The notes under the pieces are model-generated. The model worked only from the letters and a program-made list of their open reading frames with translations, did not search any database and was not told the origin of the DNA. Below are positions 1 to 8,482 of a stretch of DNA of 64,000 nucleotides, one piece after another (position 1 is the first letter of the stretch; each line of letters begins with the position of its first letter). A program made the position numbers and the translations under genes. Source of the DNA: Alloyangia pacifica (lineage in GTDB: Bacteria; Pseudomonadota; Alphaproteobacteria; Rhodobacterales; Rhodobacteraceae); the NCBI RefSeq assembly GCF_020524285.1, contig NZ_JAIVKX010000012.1, positions 150,922 to 214,921 of the forward strand, read 5' to 3'.

Positions 1-732
1 CGCCGCCAGGTAGGGGAACATCCGGTGCTCGTGTTGGGTCATCTCGCGCAGGAAGGCCGCGCTCTGCGGCAGCGCCGGGTCGTGATGCAGCGCGAGGCAG
101 GAGCCGCAGAGCTTCCAGAACGGCTTGCGCAGCGGCAGGGCGGCGGTCGGCGGGCCGGCCAGCGCGACGTCGCCGGTGGCGTGGTCCATGACGTAGCCCT
201 CTTCGACGAGGTAGCCCGCCTCCTGCCGCTCGAGAATCTCGGCAACCGCGCCGTCGCGGAGCAGGTCGTCCGCATCGAAGCTCATGACGTAGGACGGGAC
301 CGTGACCGTCTCGCCAAGGTGCGCGCAGAGCGCCGCCAGCTTGCGCCACTTGTCGTTGCCGGGCGTGGGGTCGTCGAAGGGCAGCCAGCTGATGCGCGTG
401 TCCTCGGCCATCCCCTCGGGCAGCGGCGGCCGCTCCTGGCAGCAGATCACCGCCCGCCATGCGCCGTCCTGGCGGTGGAAGCTCTCCAGCGTCTGCGCCA
501 GCCGCGCCGTCACCGCCTGCCAGTCTCCGACGTGATGCGGGCCGACCAGGGGCATGAGAAAGACCACCTCTTCGGCGCGGCGGCGGGTCTTGCCCGCGGT
601 CGCGGCCCGCAGCGCCAGGGCGGCGCGCTCCGAGGCCACGGGCGACAGCTTCTCGGCCAGTGCCGGGCTCAGCGCGGCGGCGAGGCGCAGGGCACGGCGC
701 TTCATCTTCTTGGTGGCGGGGGCCTGGGCCAT
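1..732 (-). CDS. Glycosyltransferase family 2-like protein, 3' end cut by window edge
   Basis: The frame is open from an ATG at 732 to the window edge, so 244 codons of the N-terminal part are visible and the C-terminus is missing. After a basic N-terminal stretch of about 50 residues (MAQAPATKKMKRR...), the protein has a beta-strand-like segment VVFLMPLVGP and then a motif SFDADDLL about two thirds along. An Asp-x-Asp-Asp motif in this setting is typical of GT-A fold glycosyltransferases, where it binds the metal and sugar nucleotide. The donor and acceptor cannot be told from the sequence. It lies upstream of nothing visible on its strand except the DUF2244 gene, 19 bases away, so the two may be co-transcribed. 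The family call is inferred from the motif and length, not from a search. Confidence 0.6.
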   Translation of the reverse strand, partial: MAQAPATKKMKRRALRLAAALSPALAEKLSPVASERAALALRAATAGKTRRRAEEVVFLMPLVGPHHVGDWQAVTARLAQTLESFHRQDGAWRAVICCQERPPLPEGMAEDTRISWLPFDDPTPGNDKWRKLAALCAHLGETVTVPSYVMSFDADDLLRDGAVAEILERQEAGYLVEEGYVMDHATGDVALAGPPTAALPLRKPFWKLCGSCLALHHDPALPQSAAFLREMTQHEHRMFPYLAA

Positions 733-751
733 GGGAACCTTTCGCGGGCGG

Positions 752-1246
752 TCAGGGCCGCGCCAGAAGCCGCAGCCGGTCGGAAAGCTCGAGATAGAGC
801 GTCTTGCGCTCCTCTTCGCTCAGAAAGGCGCCGATCTCAACCTCGCGCCCGCTGCCCTTGAGCGTAACGTAATAGGGGACCGGCCCGCCGGCCTCGTGCA
901 TCTGCGCGCTGACCCAGTAGGTGTTGCTCTGCCAGTCCTGCGCCGGGCCGCGCGGATTGTGCCGCACCAGATGCGTGGTCTCGGGCGTGAGGGTCAGCAC
1001 CTCGACAATCTGGCGATCCTTCTCGTTGCGGCGCAGCGCGTACCAGATGCCCCAGAGCGCCGCGAGCATGAAGGGCAGCAGCCCCCAGAGCAGAAAGGTG
1101 CCGAGCAGCGCGTAGAAGGGGATCAGCGCCATGAAGAAGAAGATCCCGATGAAAGTGACGAAACCCTTGGCCGAAAGCGACTGGTACGGCCAGAGCGTGA
1201 GCTCGCCGCCCGTGTCGTCCGGGGTTGGGGTCCACCTGTAGGGCAT
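752..1246 (-). CDS. DUF2244 family membrane protein
   Basis: This 164-residue protein has two close hydrophobic segments at about residues 28-47 and 49-70 (FVTFIGIFFFMALIPFYALL, then FLLWGLLPFMLAALWGIW), followed by a soluble beta-rich domain of about 90 residues. That arrangement matches the DUF2244 family of small integral membrane proteins, which in Rhodobacterales is often found close to cytochrome oxidase ctaD. Its function is unknown. The first methionine (MPYRWTPTPDD) is used because the conserved N-terminal region begins there. The gene lies 47 bases downstream of the metallophosphoesterase gene on the same strand. The membrane topology and the cytochrome oxidase neighbourhood hint at a membrane or respiratory role, but this is inference. 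Confidence 0.75.
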   Translation of the reverse strand: MPYRWTPTPDDTGGELTLWPYQSLSAKGFVTFIGIFFFMALIPFYALLGTFLLWGLLPFMLAALWGIWYALRRNEKDRQIVEVLTLTPETTHLVRHNPRGPAQDWQSNTYWVSAQMHEAGGPVPYYVTLKGSGREVEIGAFLSEEERKTLYLELSDRLRLLARP

Positions 1247-1293
1247 GCCGGGACAGTAGCACTGGCGTGCGGGCTGTCGAAGGGAATTGCCGG

Positions 1294-2043
1294 TCAGCGG
1301 CTGATCCAGCCGGTCTCCAGCGCCTCGGCCCAGTCGTCGCGGCCCTGCGCGCGGGCCAGGGCGACCATGCGGGCGGGATCGTAGGGCACGTGGTGGTGCG
1401 TCACCTGCCAGCCGGGGCCCTGCCGTTTAAGCGTCGCGAAACAGGCGGCGGGCGTGCCGGTCTCCACCACATGTGGCACCGGGTGGGTGTCGGTGTAGCC
1501 CGGGCAGCCGATGCTGCCGGGGTTCACGATGGTCTGCCCCCGCCAGCTCACGACGCGGGGCAGGTGGGTATGGCCGCAGAGCACGAGCCCCTGCACCACG
1601 CCGTCCAGATGCTGCGCGACATGCGCGGCGCCCGCGGGATGCACCGTGCCGCCGCGGTCCACCTCGTGCAGCCAGTAGGTCTCGTCGGCGCCGGGGGTGG
1701 CGTGGCACAGGAGGGCGCCCCCCAGGTCCAAAGTCATCGGCAGCGAGCGCAGCCAGTCCAATGCCTCGGGCGGCAGTTGATCGTGCGCCACGCGGTCCGA
1801 GGGGCCCATCGCGTCGGGCTCTTGCGTGACCAGGTAGCGGTCATGGTTGCCGCGCACCGTCGGCATCGGGCGGGCACGCAGGACCTCCCAGGTCTCACCC
1901 GCCGCCAGCGGGCCGCTGAACATGTCGCCGAGGTTGACCACCGTGCCGAGGCCCATTGCGTCGATCCGCGCCAGAACCGCTTGCAGGGCGTCGGCATTGC
2001 CGTGGATGTCGGCGATCGCGGCGAAGCGGTCGGGCAGGGTCAT
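1294..2043 (-). CDS. Metallophosphoesterase (calcineurin-like, YfcE/MPE group)
   Basis: A 249-residue cytosolic phosphoesterase. All the metal-binding blocks of the family are present in order: ADIHGN near residue 11 (Asp12, His14), NLGDMFSGPL near 38, RGNHDRYLV near 64, and CGHTHLPRV near 151. These residues form the two-metal site that hydrolyses phosphomonoesters or phosphodiesters. The substrate cannot be read from the sequence. The start at MTLPDRFAAIADIHGN puts the first metal motif at the usual distance from the N-terminus. The gene lies on the same strand as ctaD but a strong hairpin at 2082-2109 separates them, so it probably has its own promoter or depends on read-through. Confidence 0.85.
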   Translation of the reverse strand: MTLPDRFAAIADIHGNADALQAVLARIDAMGLGTVVNLGDMFSGPLAAGETWEVLRARPMPTVRGNHDRYLVTQEPDAMGPSDRVAHDQLPPEALDWLRSLPMTLDLGGALLCHATPGADETYWLHEVDRGGTVHPAGAAHVAQHLDGVVQGLVLCGHTHLPRVVSWRGQTIVNPGSIGCPGYTDTHPVPHVVETGTPAACFATLKRQGPGWQVTHHHVPYDPARMVALARAQGRDDWAEALETGWISR

Positions 2044-2081
2044 GGTCAGGTCCTCGGGAGAAGGGCCCCCGCAAAGGAGAA

Positions 2082-2109
2082 CCGGCCCCGAGGATTTCCC
2101 CGGGGCCGG
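2082..2109 (-). terminator. GC-rich hairpin behind ctaD
   Basis: Nine perfectly paired bases (CCGGCCCCG with CGGGGCCGG) enclose a 10-base loop, 46 bases after the ctaD stop. The tract following it on the minus strand is TTCTCCTTT, only moderately T-rich. This probably ends the ctaD transcript. Confidence 0.7.
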
Positions 2110-2155
2110 CTCTTGTCAATTCTCTGAACGCTCACGCGTCTGCAGCGTCAGGCGC

Positions 2156-3829
2156 TCAGTGGGCGTGATGCTTGTCCCAGTCTTCGCGCTTCGGCAGCTG
2201 CTCGAAGGTGTGTTCGGGCGGCGGCGACGGCAGGGTCCACTCCAGCGTGTCCGCGTATTCGTTCCACGGGTTCGCGGCGGTGCAGGCGGCGCCTTTGCGC
2301 AGCGAGTGCCACATGATCCAGAAGAAGAACAGGAAGGAGGCGAAGGAGATGATCGCGCCCCAGCTCGACACGTGGTTCCACAGGGCGAAGGCCTCGGGGT
2401 AGTCGATGTAGCGGCGCGGCATGCCCTGGCGGCCCAGGAAGTGCTGCGGGAAGAAGGTCAGGTTCGCACCGACGAACATGACGTAGAAGTGCAGCTTGCC
2501 GGCCCACTCGGGGTACATCTTGCCGGTCATCTTGGGGAAGTAGAAGTAGATCCCCGCGAAGATCGCGAACACGGCGCCCAGCGACATCACGTAGTGGAAG
2601 TGTGCCACCACGTAGTAGGTGTCGTGGTAGGCGCGGTCGACGCCCGCCTGGCTCAGCACCACGCCGGTCACGCCGCCCATGGTGAAGAGGACCAGGAAGC
2701 CCAGGGCCCAGAGCATCGGCGTCTTGAACTCGATCGAGCCGCCCCACATCGTGGCGATCCAGCTGAAGACCTTCACCCCTGTCGGCACCGCGATGACCAT
2801 CGTGGCCAGCATGAAGTAGCTCTGCTGGGTCAGCGACATGCCCACGGTGTACATGTGGTGCGCCCAGACGACGAAGCCGAGCGCGCCGATCGCGATGATC
2901 GCCCAGACCATCGGCAGGTAGCCGAACACCGGCTTGCGCGAGAAGGTCGCGATCACGTGGGAGATGATGCCGAAGCCGGGCAGGATCACGATGTACACTT
3001 CCGGGTGGCCGAAGAACCACAGGATGTGCTGGTAGAGCACCGGATCGCCGCCGCCGGCGGGGTTGAAGAAGGTCGTGCCGAAGTTGCGGTCGGTCAGCAG
3101 CATGGTGATCGCGCCGGCCAGAACGGGCAGCGACAGCAGGATCAGCCAGGAGGTGACGAAGATCGACCAGGAGAACAGCGGCACCTTGAACAGCGTCATG
3201 CCCGGGGCGCGCATGTTCAGGAAGGTGGTGATCATGTTGATCGCGCCGAGGATCGACGAGGCGCCCGAGACGTGCACCGCGAAGATCGCGAGGTCGGTCG
3301 ACATGCCTGCCTCGTTGGTCGACAGCGGCGGGTAGAGCACCCAGCCGATGCCCGAGCCGAGCTGACCGTTGCCGCCCGGCGCGAAGACCGAGCAGACCGC
3401 CAGCGTCGAGCCGGCGACGTAGAGCCAGTAGCTGAGGTTGTTCATCCGCGGGAAGGCCATGTCCGGCGCGCCGATCTGCAGCGGCATGAAGTAGTTGCCG
3501 AAACCGCCGAACAGCGCCGGGATGACCACGAAGAACATCATCAGGATGCCGTGGCCGGTGATCATCACGTTCCACAGATGCCCGTTGGGGGTGCAATTCT
3601 CGACCGAAGTCGGGAAGAGGCGCGCGCCCTCCATGCACATGTACTGAACGCCCGGGCTCATAAGCTCCAGGCGCATGTAAACCGTGAAGGCCACCGAGAT
3701 GAGACCCACGAATGCCGCGGTAATCAGGTAGAGAATCCCGATATCCTTGTGATTCGTGGACATGAACCAACGGGTGAAGAACCCGCGGTCGTCCTCGTGC
3801 TCGTGGCCGTGAATGGCTGCATCTGCCAT
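2156..3829 (-). CDS. ctaD: Cytochrome c oxidase subunit I (aa3-type)
   Basis: CtaD is the 557-residue catalytic subunit that reduces oxygen and pumps protons in the inner membrane. The ligands are visible: His93 and His412 for low-spin heme a, His410 for heme a3, and His275, His324 and His325 for CuB. Tyr279 sits four residues after His275, the usual cross-linked pair. Glu277 and Asp123 belong to the D-channel and Lys353 (TGVKVFSW) to the K-channel, so the enzyme should pump. The start [14 protein letters not shown] was chosen because GGAGG lies 7 bases before it; an upstream in-frame ATG at 3871 lacks this. The gene stands alone here; subunits II and III and the assembly genes are not in the window. 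A perfect FNR-type palindrome at 3950-3963 suggests oxygen-dependent control. Confidence 0.97.
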   Translation of the reverse strand: MADAAIHGHEHEDDRGFFTRWFMSTNHKDIGILYLITAAFVGLISVAFTVYMRLELMSPGVQYMCMEGARLFPTSVENCTPNGHLWNVMITGHGILMMFFVVIPALFGGFGNYFMPLQIGAPDMAFPRMNNLSYWLYVAGSTLAVCSVFAPGGNGQLGSGIGWVLYPPLSTNEAGMSTDLAIFAVHVSGASSILGAINMITTFLNMRAPGMTLFKVPLFSWSIFVTSWLILLSLPVLAGAITMLLTDRNFGTTFFNPAGGGDPVLYQHILWFFGHPEVYIVILPGFGIISHVIATFSRKPVFGYLPMVWAIIAIGALGFVVWAHHMYTVGMSLTQQSYFMLATMVIAVPTGVKVFSWIATMWGGSIEFKTPMLWALGFLVLFTMGGVTGVVLSQAGVDRAYHDTYYVVAHFHYVMSLGAVFAIFAGIYFYFPKMTGKMYPEWAGKLHFYVMFVGANLTFFPQHFLGRQGMPRRYIDYPEAFALWNHVSSWGAIISFASFLFFFWIMWHSLRKGAACTAANPWNEYADTLEWTLPSPPPEHTFEQLPKREDWDKHHAH

Positions 3830-4309
3830 TGCGTGCCTCCTGTTGGTCTTTATTAGGTACGTCCCTCGCAAGGGCGCGCACTAACTCCTCCACGCCCCTC
3901 GTCTGACAATCCTTTTAGTTGCCGACCAGCGACCGGGCAATCATCTCCTTTGATCCAGATCAAAATTAATTGTCGCACCCCCCTCTTGCGTTTTCCGCGG
4001 GCGGCGCCGGGCCGAGCGGGCTCGGGTCGGGTATTCCGGACCTGCGCGGCGCAGGTGGCGGCGCTATCCTGATCGCGTGCCGTTCGTCTCCACCCGGGTT
4101 GCCGCCGGAAATTCAGCGTCCCAGGCAACCCGTTCCCCGGTCAGTCCTGTGCTTTGGGCTCCTTCCGGAGCGGCACGGCGCGCCCGGCCTCCGTGTCGGG
4201 CGGCGCCTCCCCGCCCCTGCACACGCGCGCCATCTCCCAGCCCGCGGCAGGGGCGGCTCCTTCGATCCTGGTGGGAATCCTTGAACCGCAGCGTGTGCCG
4301 CGCGCCGCG
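3830..4309. other. Non-coding upstream region of ctaD
   Basis: This 480-base stretch separates the ctaD start from the end of the amidase gene. I see no credible gene in it. The ctaD-proximal part is less GC-rich and carries the FNR-type box; the distal part is GC-rich and shows nothing I can name. Confidence 0.6.
3950..3963. promoter_or_regulatory. FNR/FnrL-type box upstream of ctaD
   Basis: The sequence TTGATCCAGATCAA is a perfect TTGA-N6-TCAA palindrome, the consensus for FNR and its Rhodobacterales relative FnrL. It is embedded in a longer dyad, TTTGATCCAGATCAAAA. It lies about 120 bases before the ctaD ATG and more than 340 bases from the amidase gene. FNR-type regulators act under low oxygen, and repression of an aa3 oxidase would make physiological sense. 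The direction of regulation is inferred. Confidence 0.7.
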
Positions 4310-4969
4310 TCAGGCGGCGGGCCAGTGCGCCGCGAGCCCGGCCATCTGCGCGCGATCCCCATCGCAGAGCGGCCCCGTGGCGCCGGGGCGGAACCGGTCG
4401 CGGAAGGACGTCAGCAGCGCAGGCATCTGCTCCGGCGCGACGCGGTAGCCGAACCTATGGGCATCTTCGAGGAAGTCGCCCGGCGCGGCGGGGGCGGCGC
4501 TCACCGCAAGGCCCTTCGCGACGAGGCGGGGCCAGTCGAACAGAGGTCCGGGATCGATCTTGCGCCCCGGCGCCATGCAGGCGTGGCCGATCACCCGCTC
4601 GGGCGGGATCGACCAACGCGCGAGGATCCCCGCGAGCAGACTTTCCAGCGCCGCCATCTGCGGCTCGGGGAAGGGCTCGTCGCCGGTGTTGGCGATCTCG
4701 ATGCCGATGGAGCGCGAGTTGACCTCGGCCACCGAGCCCCAGGCGCCGAGCCCGGCGTGCCAGGCACGCATCTCCTCGGTCACCAGCTGCCAGCAGGTGC
4801 CGTCATAGCCAAGCACGTAGTGGGCCGAGACGCCGGCCTCGGGGTTGCAGAGCCAGTCGCGCGCCGCCTCGGCGGTCTTCATCGCCGTGTAATGCAGCAC
4901 AACGAGATCGGGCCGCGCGCCGAGGCGTCGCGGCCCGAAATTGTCGGACGGGGTCCAGATCGGCTGCAA
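4310..4969 (-). CDS. N-acetylmuramoyl-L-alanine amidase (Amidase_2, AmpD/AmiD group)
   Basis: A 219-residue zinc amidase that cleaves the bond between muramic acid and the stem peptide of peptidoglycan. Zinc ligands are visible as His26 (VVLHYTAM), His129 (IGHACMAPGRK) and Asp139 (KIDPG). Lys137 and Glu91 (SIGIEIAN) occupy the usual catalytic positions. The last 60 residues form an extra C-terminal domain resembling the small peptidoglycan-binding repeat of AmiD. No signal peptide is visible, so it may act on cytosolic muropeptides as AmpD does, although the extra domain is more AmiD-like. It starts 8 bases after the stop of the excalibur-type lipoprotein gene and should be in one operon with it. 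Confidence 0.88.
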   Translation of the reverse strand: MQPIWTPSDNFGPRRLGARPDLVVLHYTAMKTAEAARDWLCNPEAGVSAHYVLGYDGTCWQLVTEEMRAWHAGLGAWGSVAEVNSRSIGIEIANTGDEPFPEPQMAALESLLAGILARWSIPPERVIGHACMAPGRKIDPGPLFDWPRLVAKGLAVSAAPAAPGDFLEDAHRFGYRVAPEQMPALLTSFRDRFRPGATGPLCDGDRAQMAGLAAHWPAA

Positions 4970-4977
4970 GGCCCGGA

Positions 4978-5670
4978 TCAGTAGCCGCGCACCGCGCGGA
5001 AGGGCGCGGGATCCCAGCTACAGGCAAAGCCGTCGCCGTCGGGGTCGAGCCCGTTGCGGTCCTTCTCGGGTCCGCCATCGGCGAGGAAGGCTTCCTGCGC
5101 GCGGTCGGTGGTCTCGTACTTGGCGCAGTTGCGCTGGCCCTTCTCCTCGGAGGCAAAGGCCGACCGGCTGTAGAGCGGCGTGCCGACCGGGTTGTTGGTC
5201 TGCAGCGCGTAGGCGACGATGTTCGGCGCGTTCGAGTCCGGCCGCGCCGGAAGGTCGGTCGGAGTGACCACCTCGTATTGCGCGCGGTTCTGCTGGATCA
5301 GCGTCTTGTCGTCCTCGATCGAGCGCTCGGCGGAGACCGCGTCGAAGCTGTTCTCTTCAGACAGGCCGGCGGAATCGGTCACCGACTGCGGCGCCGGGGT
5401 GCCCGCCGCGGTGGGCAGCGGGGCGCCTTCGGTCGCCTGCGGCCCGTCGAGCACCGAGGTCGCGGCCGCGATGGCCGGATCGTCGCTGCGGCCCGACGGG
5501 GGCAGCTGCGACGAGGTGACCTCGGGGCTGCTTTCCAGCATGGCGTCGCGCTGTGCGCGCTCGGCTTGATAGCTGCCGTAGTCGTTGAAACCCGCCCCGC
5601 TGTCGGGGATCGGCGTGGTGCAGGCGGCGAGGGCCAGCAAGGCCGCGCCACCGAGGAGAATGCGTGTCAT
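4978..5670 (-). CDS. Lipoprotein with C-terminal excalibur-type calcium-binding motif
   Basis: This is a 230-residue envelope lipoprotein. The signal peptide ends in a lipobox LAAC with Cys17 or so as the lipidated residue (MTRILLGGAALLALAAC). The middle is low in complexity and rich in Ser, Pro, Thr and Ala, as expected for a linker. The C-terminus carries DRNGLDPDGDGFAC near residues 204-217, a DxDxDGxxC pattern typical of excalibur domains, which bind calcium at the cell surface. Two Cys, one in the motif and one in QRNCAKYET, could form a disulfide. The gene is directly upstream of the amidase gene with an 8-base gap, which points to a cell-wall role. The exact function is unknown. Confidence 0.75.
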   Translation of the reverse strand: MTRILLGGAALLALAACTTPIPDSGAGFNDYGSYQAERAQRDAMLESSPEVTSSQLPPSGRSDDPAIAAATSVLDGPQATEGAPLPTAAGTPAPQSVTDSAGLSEENSFDAVSAERSIEDDKTLIQQNRAQYEVVTPTDLPARPDSNAPNIVAYALQTNNPVGTPLYSRSAFASEEKGQRNCAKYETTDRAQEAFLADGGPEKDRNGLDPDGDGFACSWDPAPFRAVRGY

Positions 5671-5714
5671 AACCGCTGCCCTAGTCCTTTTTTGGCGCCT
5701 TTTTTAAAGGGCCT

Positions 5715-7202
5715 TTACCACCATTTCGCCGGTTTTGCCACAAAACCCGCGGCCTGCTCCAGCGCGTAGGCGGTGTTCAGAAGATCGCCTTCCTCCCACG
5801 GACGGCCGATCAGCTGAAGACCGAGCGGCAGGCCCTTGGAGTCCAGCCCGGTCGGAACTGCAACGCCCGGAAGCCCGGCAAGGTTCAGCGTGACGGTGAA
5901 AACGTCCTGCAGGTACATCTGCACCGGGTCGGCGGTCTTCATCTCGCCGATGCCGAAGGCCGACGACGGGGTGGCCGGCGCGAGGATCGCGTCGACCCCT
6001 GCGGCGAAGGCATCCTCGAAGTCCTTCTTGATCAGCGTGCGGACCTTGCGGGCGCGGTTGTAATAGGCGTCGTAGAAGCCCGCCGACAGCACGTAGGTGC
6101 CGACCATGATGCGACGCTGCACCTCGAGGCCGAAGCCCTCGGCGCGGGTCTTCTCGTACATATCGTTGATGCCTTCGCCCTGGCTGAGCTTGGCGCGGTG
6201 GCCGTAGCGCACCCCGTCATAGCGGGCGAGGTTCGACGAGGCTTCCGCCGGGGCGATCACGTAGTAGGCCGGCAGCGCGTACTTGGTGTGTGGCAGCGAG
6301 ATCTCGACGACCTTCGCGCCCGCGTCCTCGAGCATCTTCGCGCCCTCGTCCCAGAGCTTGGAGATTTCCTCGGGCATGCCCTCGACGCGGTACTCTTTCG
6401 GAATGCCGATGGTCTTGCCGCGGATGTCGCCGGTCAGCATGGCCTCGAAGTCGGGCACGGGCAGGTCGGCCGAGGTCGAATCCTTGGGGTCGTGGCCGCA
6501 CATCGCCTGCAGCATGATCGCCGCATCGCGCACGTCCTTGGTCATCGGGCCGGCCTGATCGAGCGAGCTGGCGTAGGCGACGATGCCCCAGCGCGAGCAG
6601 CGCCCGTAGGTCGGCTTGATGCCGGTGATGCCGGTGAAGGCGGCGGGCTGGCGGATCGAGCCGCCGGTGTCGGTGCCGGTGGCCGCGAGGCAGAGGTCCG
6701 CCGCAACCGCCGAGGCCGAGCCGCCCGACGAGCCGCCGGGGGTGAGCTTGGTGTCGTCGCCGGTGCGCTTCCACGGGTTCACCGCGGCGCCATAGCACGT
6801 GTTCTCGTTCGAGCTGCCCATGGCGAACTCGTCCATGTTGAGCTTGCCCAGCATGACCGCGCCCGCGTCGAAGAGCTGGCTGGTCACGGTCGACTCGTAC
6901 TCGGGGGTGAACCCCTCGAGGATCGACGAGGCGGCCTGCGACGGCACGCCCTTGGTGCAGAAGAGATCCTTCACGCCGATCGGCAGGCCGCACATGGCGG
7001 GGGCATCTCCGGCCTTGATCCGCGCGTCGGCGGCCTTGGCCTGCTCGAGCGCGATCTCGGGGGTCTTGTGCACGAAGGCGCCGAGCGCATCCGCGCCCTC
7101 GATGGCCGTCAGGCAGGCTTCGGTCAGCTCCACCGAGGTCACGTCGCCCTTGCGCAGCGCGTCGCGGGCCTCGGCCAGTTTCAGCTTGGTCAGATCGGTC
7201 AT
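5715..7202 (-). CDS. gatA: Asp-tRNA(Asn)/Glu-tRNA(Gln) amidotransferase subunit A
   Basis: GatA (495 residues) is the glutaminase of the GatCAB complex, which converts mischarged Glu-tRNA(Gln) or Asp-tRNA(Asn) into the correct aminoacyl-tRNA. The amidase-signature triad is clear: Lys78 (PIGVKDLF), Ser158 in [10 protein letters not shown] and Ser182 in TGGSIRQPA. The length is usual for the family. The ATG overlaps the gatC stop codon by four bases (ATGA), so the two are translationally coupled. gatB is not adjacent here and must lie elsewhere, which is common in alphaproteobacteria. Confidence 0.96.
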   Translation of the reverse strand: MTDLTKLKLAEARDALRKGDVTSVELTEACLTAIEGADALGAFVHKTPEIALEQAKAADARIKAGDAPAMCGLPIGVKDLFCTKGVPSQAASSILEGFTPEYESTVTSQLFDAGAVMLGKLNMDEFAMGSSNENTCYGAAVNPWKRTGDDTKLTPGGSSGGSASAVAADLCLAATGTDTGGSIRQPAAFTGITGIKPTYGRCSRWGIVAYASSLDQAGPMTKDVRDAAIMLQAMCGHDPKDSTSADLPVPDFEAMLTGDIRGKTIGIPKEYRVEGMPEEISKLWDEGAKMLEDAGAKVVEISLPHTKYALPAYYVIAPAEASSNLARYDGVRYGHRAKLSQGEGINDMYEKTRAEGFGLEVQRRIMVGTYVLSAGFYDAYYNRARKVRTLIKKDFEDAFAAGVDAILAPATPSSAFGIGEMKTADPVQMYLQDVFTVTLNLAGLPGVAVPTGLDSKGLPLGLQLIGRPWEEGDLLNTAYALEQAAGFVAKPAKWW

Positions 7203-7486
7203 TCCACCACCTTCGGCACGGCAAAGAAGCCCTCGCGGGCATCGGGGGCGTTGGCGAGGATCTTGTCCTGCATGTTGCCGTCGGTCACGCCGTCGGCGCG
7301 GCGCTTGAGGCGCATCGGGGTCACCGAGACCATCGGCTCGACGCCCTCCACGTCCACCTCGTTCAGCTGCTCGATGAACTCGAGGATATTGCTGAATTCC
7401 TGTGCCAGCGCCGGGAGCGCCTCGTCTTCCACGCGGATGCGTGCCAGCTTGGCGACACGTGCCGCCGTCTGAATGTCGATCGACAT
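7199..7486 (-). CDS. gatC: Asp-tRNA(Asn)/Glu-tRNA(Gln) amidotransferase subunit C
   Basis: GatC is the small (95-residue) subunit that holds GatA and GatB together. The sequence [19 protein letters not shown] followed by the conserved [19 protein letters not shown] segment and the DGVTDG...ILANAPD motif near the end are diagnostic. The start MSIDIQ was preferred over an upstream in-frame start at 7555 because AGGGGGAA sits just before it. The stop overlaps the gatA start. Confidence 0.95.
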   Translation of the reverse strand: MSIDIQTAARVAKLARIRVEDEALPALAQEFSNILEFIEQLNEVDVEGVEPMVSVTPMRLKRRADGVTDGNMQDKILANAPDAREGFFAVPKVVE

Positions 7487-7897
7487 GGGTTCCCCCTGTC
7501 CGTGAATGTCCGTCAAAGTCCCGTTGCCTTTACCCCCCCGCGCTGCGCCCCGCAAGGCGCGGTGACGGCGAGGAGGCGCGTAGCAGGAGCAAGTCGCCCG
7601 GAATCAAGCCGCAGGCGCCAGGCGAGCGCCTGCCCGTTGCACCGGAGGCGCGCGGTCAAAGACGGCACGCCTCTGGCGTGCGGGGCGGGCTGGCGCTTTG
7701 CGGACGGTGGGCAACGCGCGAAGGCTTTCCGGACATGGCCGAGATAAAGTGAAGATCACAATCGTCACAGCGCCAGCGCCACGGGCACGCGCGCAGCCCA
7801 TGCTGCGCCTGTTGGCACCTCTCCCGGCTCGACAGCCATCGTCCCTCGCGCTAGGTCAGTCTCAGTTCCATTTCCCAGCAACAAGACCTCCCGAGCC
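7487..7897. other. Intergenic region between gatC and a lipoprotein gene
   Basis: About 410 bases lie between two divergently transcribed genes. It must hold both promoters. The short open frames here have no ribosome-binding site or recognisable product, and I see no RNA gene or repeat. Confidence 0.5.
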
Positions 7898-8479
7898 GTG
7901 CCCCAGTTCCTTTCCCGACTCTCCCTGCTGCCGCTGCTGCTGGCCGCCTCGCTTCTCTCGGCCTGTGCAGGCGCCCGCGATCCGCATGTCCCGGCCCCGC
8001 CGGCCTCGGAATACGCTGCGCTGGCGCAGTCGATCCAGGCGCTCGGTCCGAACGTCGATCCGGAAGAGGCGCGGCGCATGGCGCGCATCTCGCTCGACTA
8101 CCCGCGCGAGTTGGCGGTGGCCTGGAACGTCACCGACCCGGCCTACATCCACAACATCAAGGTCAACAATGGCACCCGCCCCCGCGGGCTTTGCTACCAG
8201 TGGGCCGATGACCTGCAGGCGCGGCTCGAGCAGGAGAATTTCCAGACTCTCGACCTTCACCGGGGCATCGCCAACGCGCTGAAGACGTTCCGCATCGAGC
8301 ACAGTTCGGTCATCGTCAGCCAGAAGGGCGGCACGATGAAGGAGGGCATCGTGCTCGACCCGTGGCGCTTCGGCGGCGAGCTCTACTGGGGGCCGGTAGT
8401 CGACGACCACAAGTACCCCTGGGTCGAGCGGCAGGAGGTCTTTGCCACCAAGCGCGCGCTGCGGCTGCAGGAGGGCTGA
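7898..8479 (+). CDS. Conserved hypothetical lipoprotein with a possible Cys-His-Asp triad
   Basis: The 193-residue product begins with a signal peptide and lipobox (LLSAC, lipidated Cys23). The mature part is a compact domain. Its most distinctive segment is RGLCYQWADDL (Cys99), followed at suitable spacing by FRIEHSSVIV (His135) and IVLDPWRFGG (Asp154). A Cys, then a His before a beta strand, then an Asp in a similar strand is the order found in transglutaminase-like and papain-like thiol enzymes. The C-W spacing and the LDPW motif fit that fold. The triad is my inference; the protein may instead be a catalytically dead relative. It stands alone between gatC and pccR, with pccR convergent and ending 3 bases after this stop. 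Confidence 0.7.
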   Translation: MPQFLSRLSLLPLLLAASLLSACAGARDPHVPAPPASEYAALAQSIQALGPNVDPEEARRMARISLDYPRELAVAWNVTDPAYIHNIKVNNGTRPRGLCYQWADDLQARLEQENFQTLDLHRGIANALKTFRIEHSSVIVSQKGGTMKEGIVLDPWRFGGELYWGPVVDDHKYPWVERQEVFATKRALRLQEG

Positions 8480-8482
8480 GGG

